NCBI RefSeq assembly: GCF_000723885.1
Contig: NZ_CCDG010000025.1
Location: forward strand, 1 to 64,000
Reading direction: 5' to 3'
DNA: 64,000 nt
Origin: Paenibacillus camerounensis
GTDB lineage: Bacteria > Bacillota > Bacilli > Paenibacillales > Paenibacillaceae
The number at the start of each line of letters is the position of its first letter. The first letter of the stretch is position 1. The translations under genes and the position numbers were made by a program. Below the pieces are notes generated by a model that did no database searches, was not told the origin of the DNA, and saw only the letters and a program-made list of their open reading frames with translations. Positions 63,173-64,000 of the stretch are shown piece after piece.

Positions 63173-64000
63173 TATTTCAGCCCCATCATTTCCTTTAATT
63201 CGGCCATCTTAGTCTTAGACAACGGGACCGAGGTCTTCGCCGCATCATCGAGCACAAGACTGTAGCTGTTCCGGGTGAACGTGATGACCTCACGGACCTT
63301 CTGGAGATTAACGAGATAAGAACGGTGGCAGCGGAAAAATCCGTAGGAATGCAGACGCTCCTCCAGCTCATTAATTTTAAAAGTCGTCGGATACAGCTCA
63401 CCCCCTATTGAAAGCTGGGTCTGACCGTCACTGCTCTCGACATAATCAACTTCCGGCGGATTGAACAAAATGATTTTGTCGTTTATGCGGGTTGGGATTT
63501 TCTCAAAACGGAACAGCCGGAGCGTCTGCTCTGCCTCATTAACTGCTTCTTCCTCTGCTATATCTAAAAGATTCGGCTCAGCTTCGGCTAACCCTTCAGT
63601 CTGGTCCTCTTCACCTTGGATATCAAAAGCCTGGAGTCCCTTTTCATCCAGCCGGTATACCCGGTTAGTTGTACTGAGCGCAGTCTCCATGTTACCGGTC
63701 AGAATAAGCACCGCTTTACCGCTGCCGCACAGCTGCTGCACAAGCCGCCTGAACACAAGCTTTGTTTCGTTATCGACATTCTGGTCCGGCTCCTCACAGA
63801 CAAGCAGTTGCGAACCCTGGATAATCAGCCGGGCATACTGTACACGTTTTCTCTCGGAATGGCTCAGAGCGGATAAACGCACACCTGCTTTGGCATCAAG
63901 CCTGACCATCCGGATTACCTCATCCACCGGCCGGCTGGAGCCATACAGCTTACTGTAAAAGCGCAGGTTCTCTTTTACCGTTAACCTGGTGTATTCCCCT
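63172..64000 (-). CDS. ABC-ATPase/LytTR fusion regulator, 5' end beyond the window
   Basis: The minus-strand frame is open to base 64000; the visible 275 or so residues start inside an ABC ATPase (EYTRLTVKENLRFYSKLYG after the Q-loop). Degenerate signature LSALSHSERKRVQYAR and a Walker B-like QLLVCEEPDQNVD, in which the usual Asp is Glu, suggest weakened ATPase. After an acidic linker (EEAVNEAEQTLRLF) comes a complete LytTR DNA-binding domain (INDKIILFNPPEVDYVESSD; YGFFRCHRSYLVNLQKVREV). Probably a regulator of the adjacent exporter. A GTG at 63925-63927 is internal and not a real start. Confidence 0.85.
   Translation of the reverse strand, partial: GEYTRLTVKENLRFYSKLYGSSRPVDEVIRMVRLDAKAGVRLSALSHSERKRVQYARLIIQGSQLLVCEEPDQNVDNETKLVFRRLVQQLCGSGKAVLILTGNMETALSTTNRVYRLDEKGLQAFDIQGEEDQTEGLAEAEPNLLDIAEEEAVNEAEQTLRLFRFEKIPTRINDKIILFNPPEVDYVESSDGQTQLSIGGELYPTTFKINELEERLHSYGFFRCHRSYLVNLQKVREVITFTRNSYSLVLDDAAKTSVPLSKTKMAELKEMMGLK

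Overview
The window reads as a chromosomal segment of a spore-forming, low- to mid-GC Firmicute, most likely Paenibacillus or a close relative. The reasons are gene content (a GerA-type germinant receptor operon, DUF2642 and DUF1796 proteins, T-box leaders on two aminoacyl-tRNA synthetase genes, CcpA, AcuA, YlbF/YlbG/YlaN) and gene order. Several blocks match Bacillus subtilis order: ylbG-ylbF, ftsW near ylaN, and dgcP-like gene / rpsD / tyrS / acsA / acuA / ccpA. It looks like backbone chromosome. I see no prophage, insertion sequence, CRISPR array or plasmid replication gene.

Layout. 1-5.2 kb: the start of an unidentified gene, ylbG, ylbF, and an overlapping pair encoding a bacterial XPB helicase and its helicase-associated partner, then a CBS protein. 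5.2-12.9 kb: M20 amidohydrolase, YugN, FtsW, Asp23-like, Ca2+/H+ exchanger, YlaN, an HPr-like protein without the phospho-histidine, an M29 aminopeptidase and a lipoprotein. 12.9-25 kb: a GAF-GGDEF diguanylate cyclase, rpsD with its leader, T-box tyrS, a class A PBP, divergent acsA/acuA with a cre-like site between them, mtnN and ccpA. 25-30.7 kb: a zinc-ribbon protein, a PfpI-family protein, an ECF sigma / anti-sigma pair, and beside it a second copy in which the sigma factor and membrane anti-sigma are fused in one reading frame.

30.7-44 kb: PTS enzyme I with an EIICBA permease, an intergenic patch of tandem and inverted repeats, a nuclease-like gene with a probable 5' frameshift, CoA-binding protein, aroA, rhodanese, aroK, gnd, a hypothetical gene, an MFS transporter and an arginine/lysine decarboxylase. 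44-50.5 kb: DUF1292, a stalk-domain protein, an MBL hydrolase, a four-gene germinant receptor operon and DUF3892. 50.5-56.2 kb: GNAT, small lipoprotein, T-box metG of the short, second-type MetRS, NUDIX, tRNA-Val(GAC), two small Sm-like genes and DUF1796. 56.3-64 kb: a membrane protein, a secreted C39-like protease, an iron-siderophore regulator/binding-protein pair with two Fur boxes, an ABC-2 exporter and, at the edge, an ABC-ATPase/LytTR fusion regulator.

The most unusual features are: (1) the sigma/anti-sigma fusion, whose DNA-recognition helix has gained negative charge relative to the unfused neighbour; (2) the ABC-ATPase/LytTR fusion, with three 9-bp direct repeats at an exact 21-bp period between it and the exporter operon it probably controls; (3) an HPr-like protein that lacks the first strand and active-site histidine but keeps the regulatory serine; and (4) the 51-bp-spaced inverted repeat array at 34.6-34.8 kb. 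All functional statements are from reading the sequence; no database search was run.
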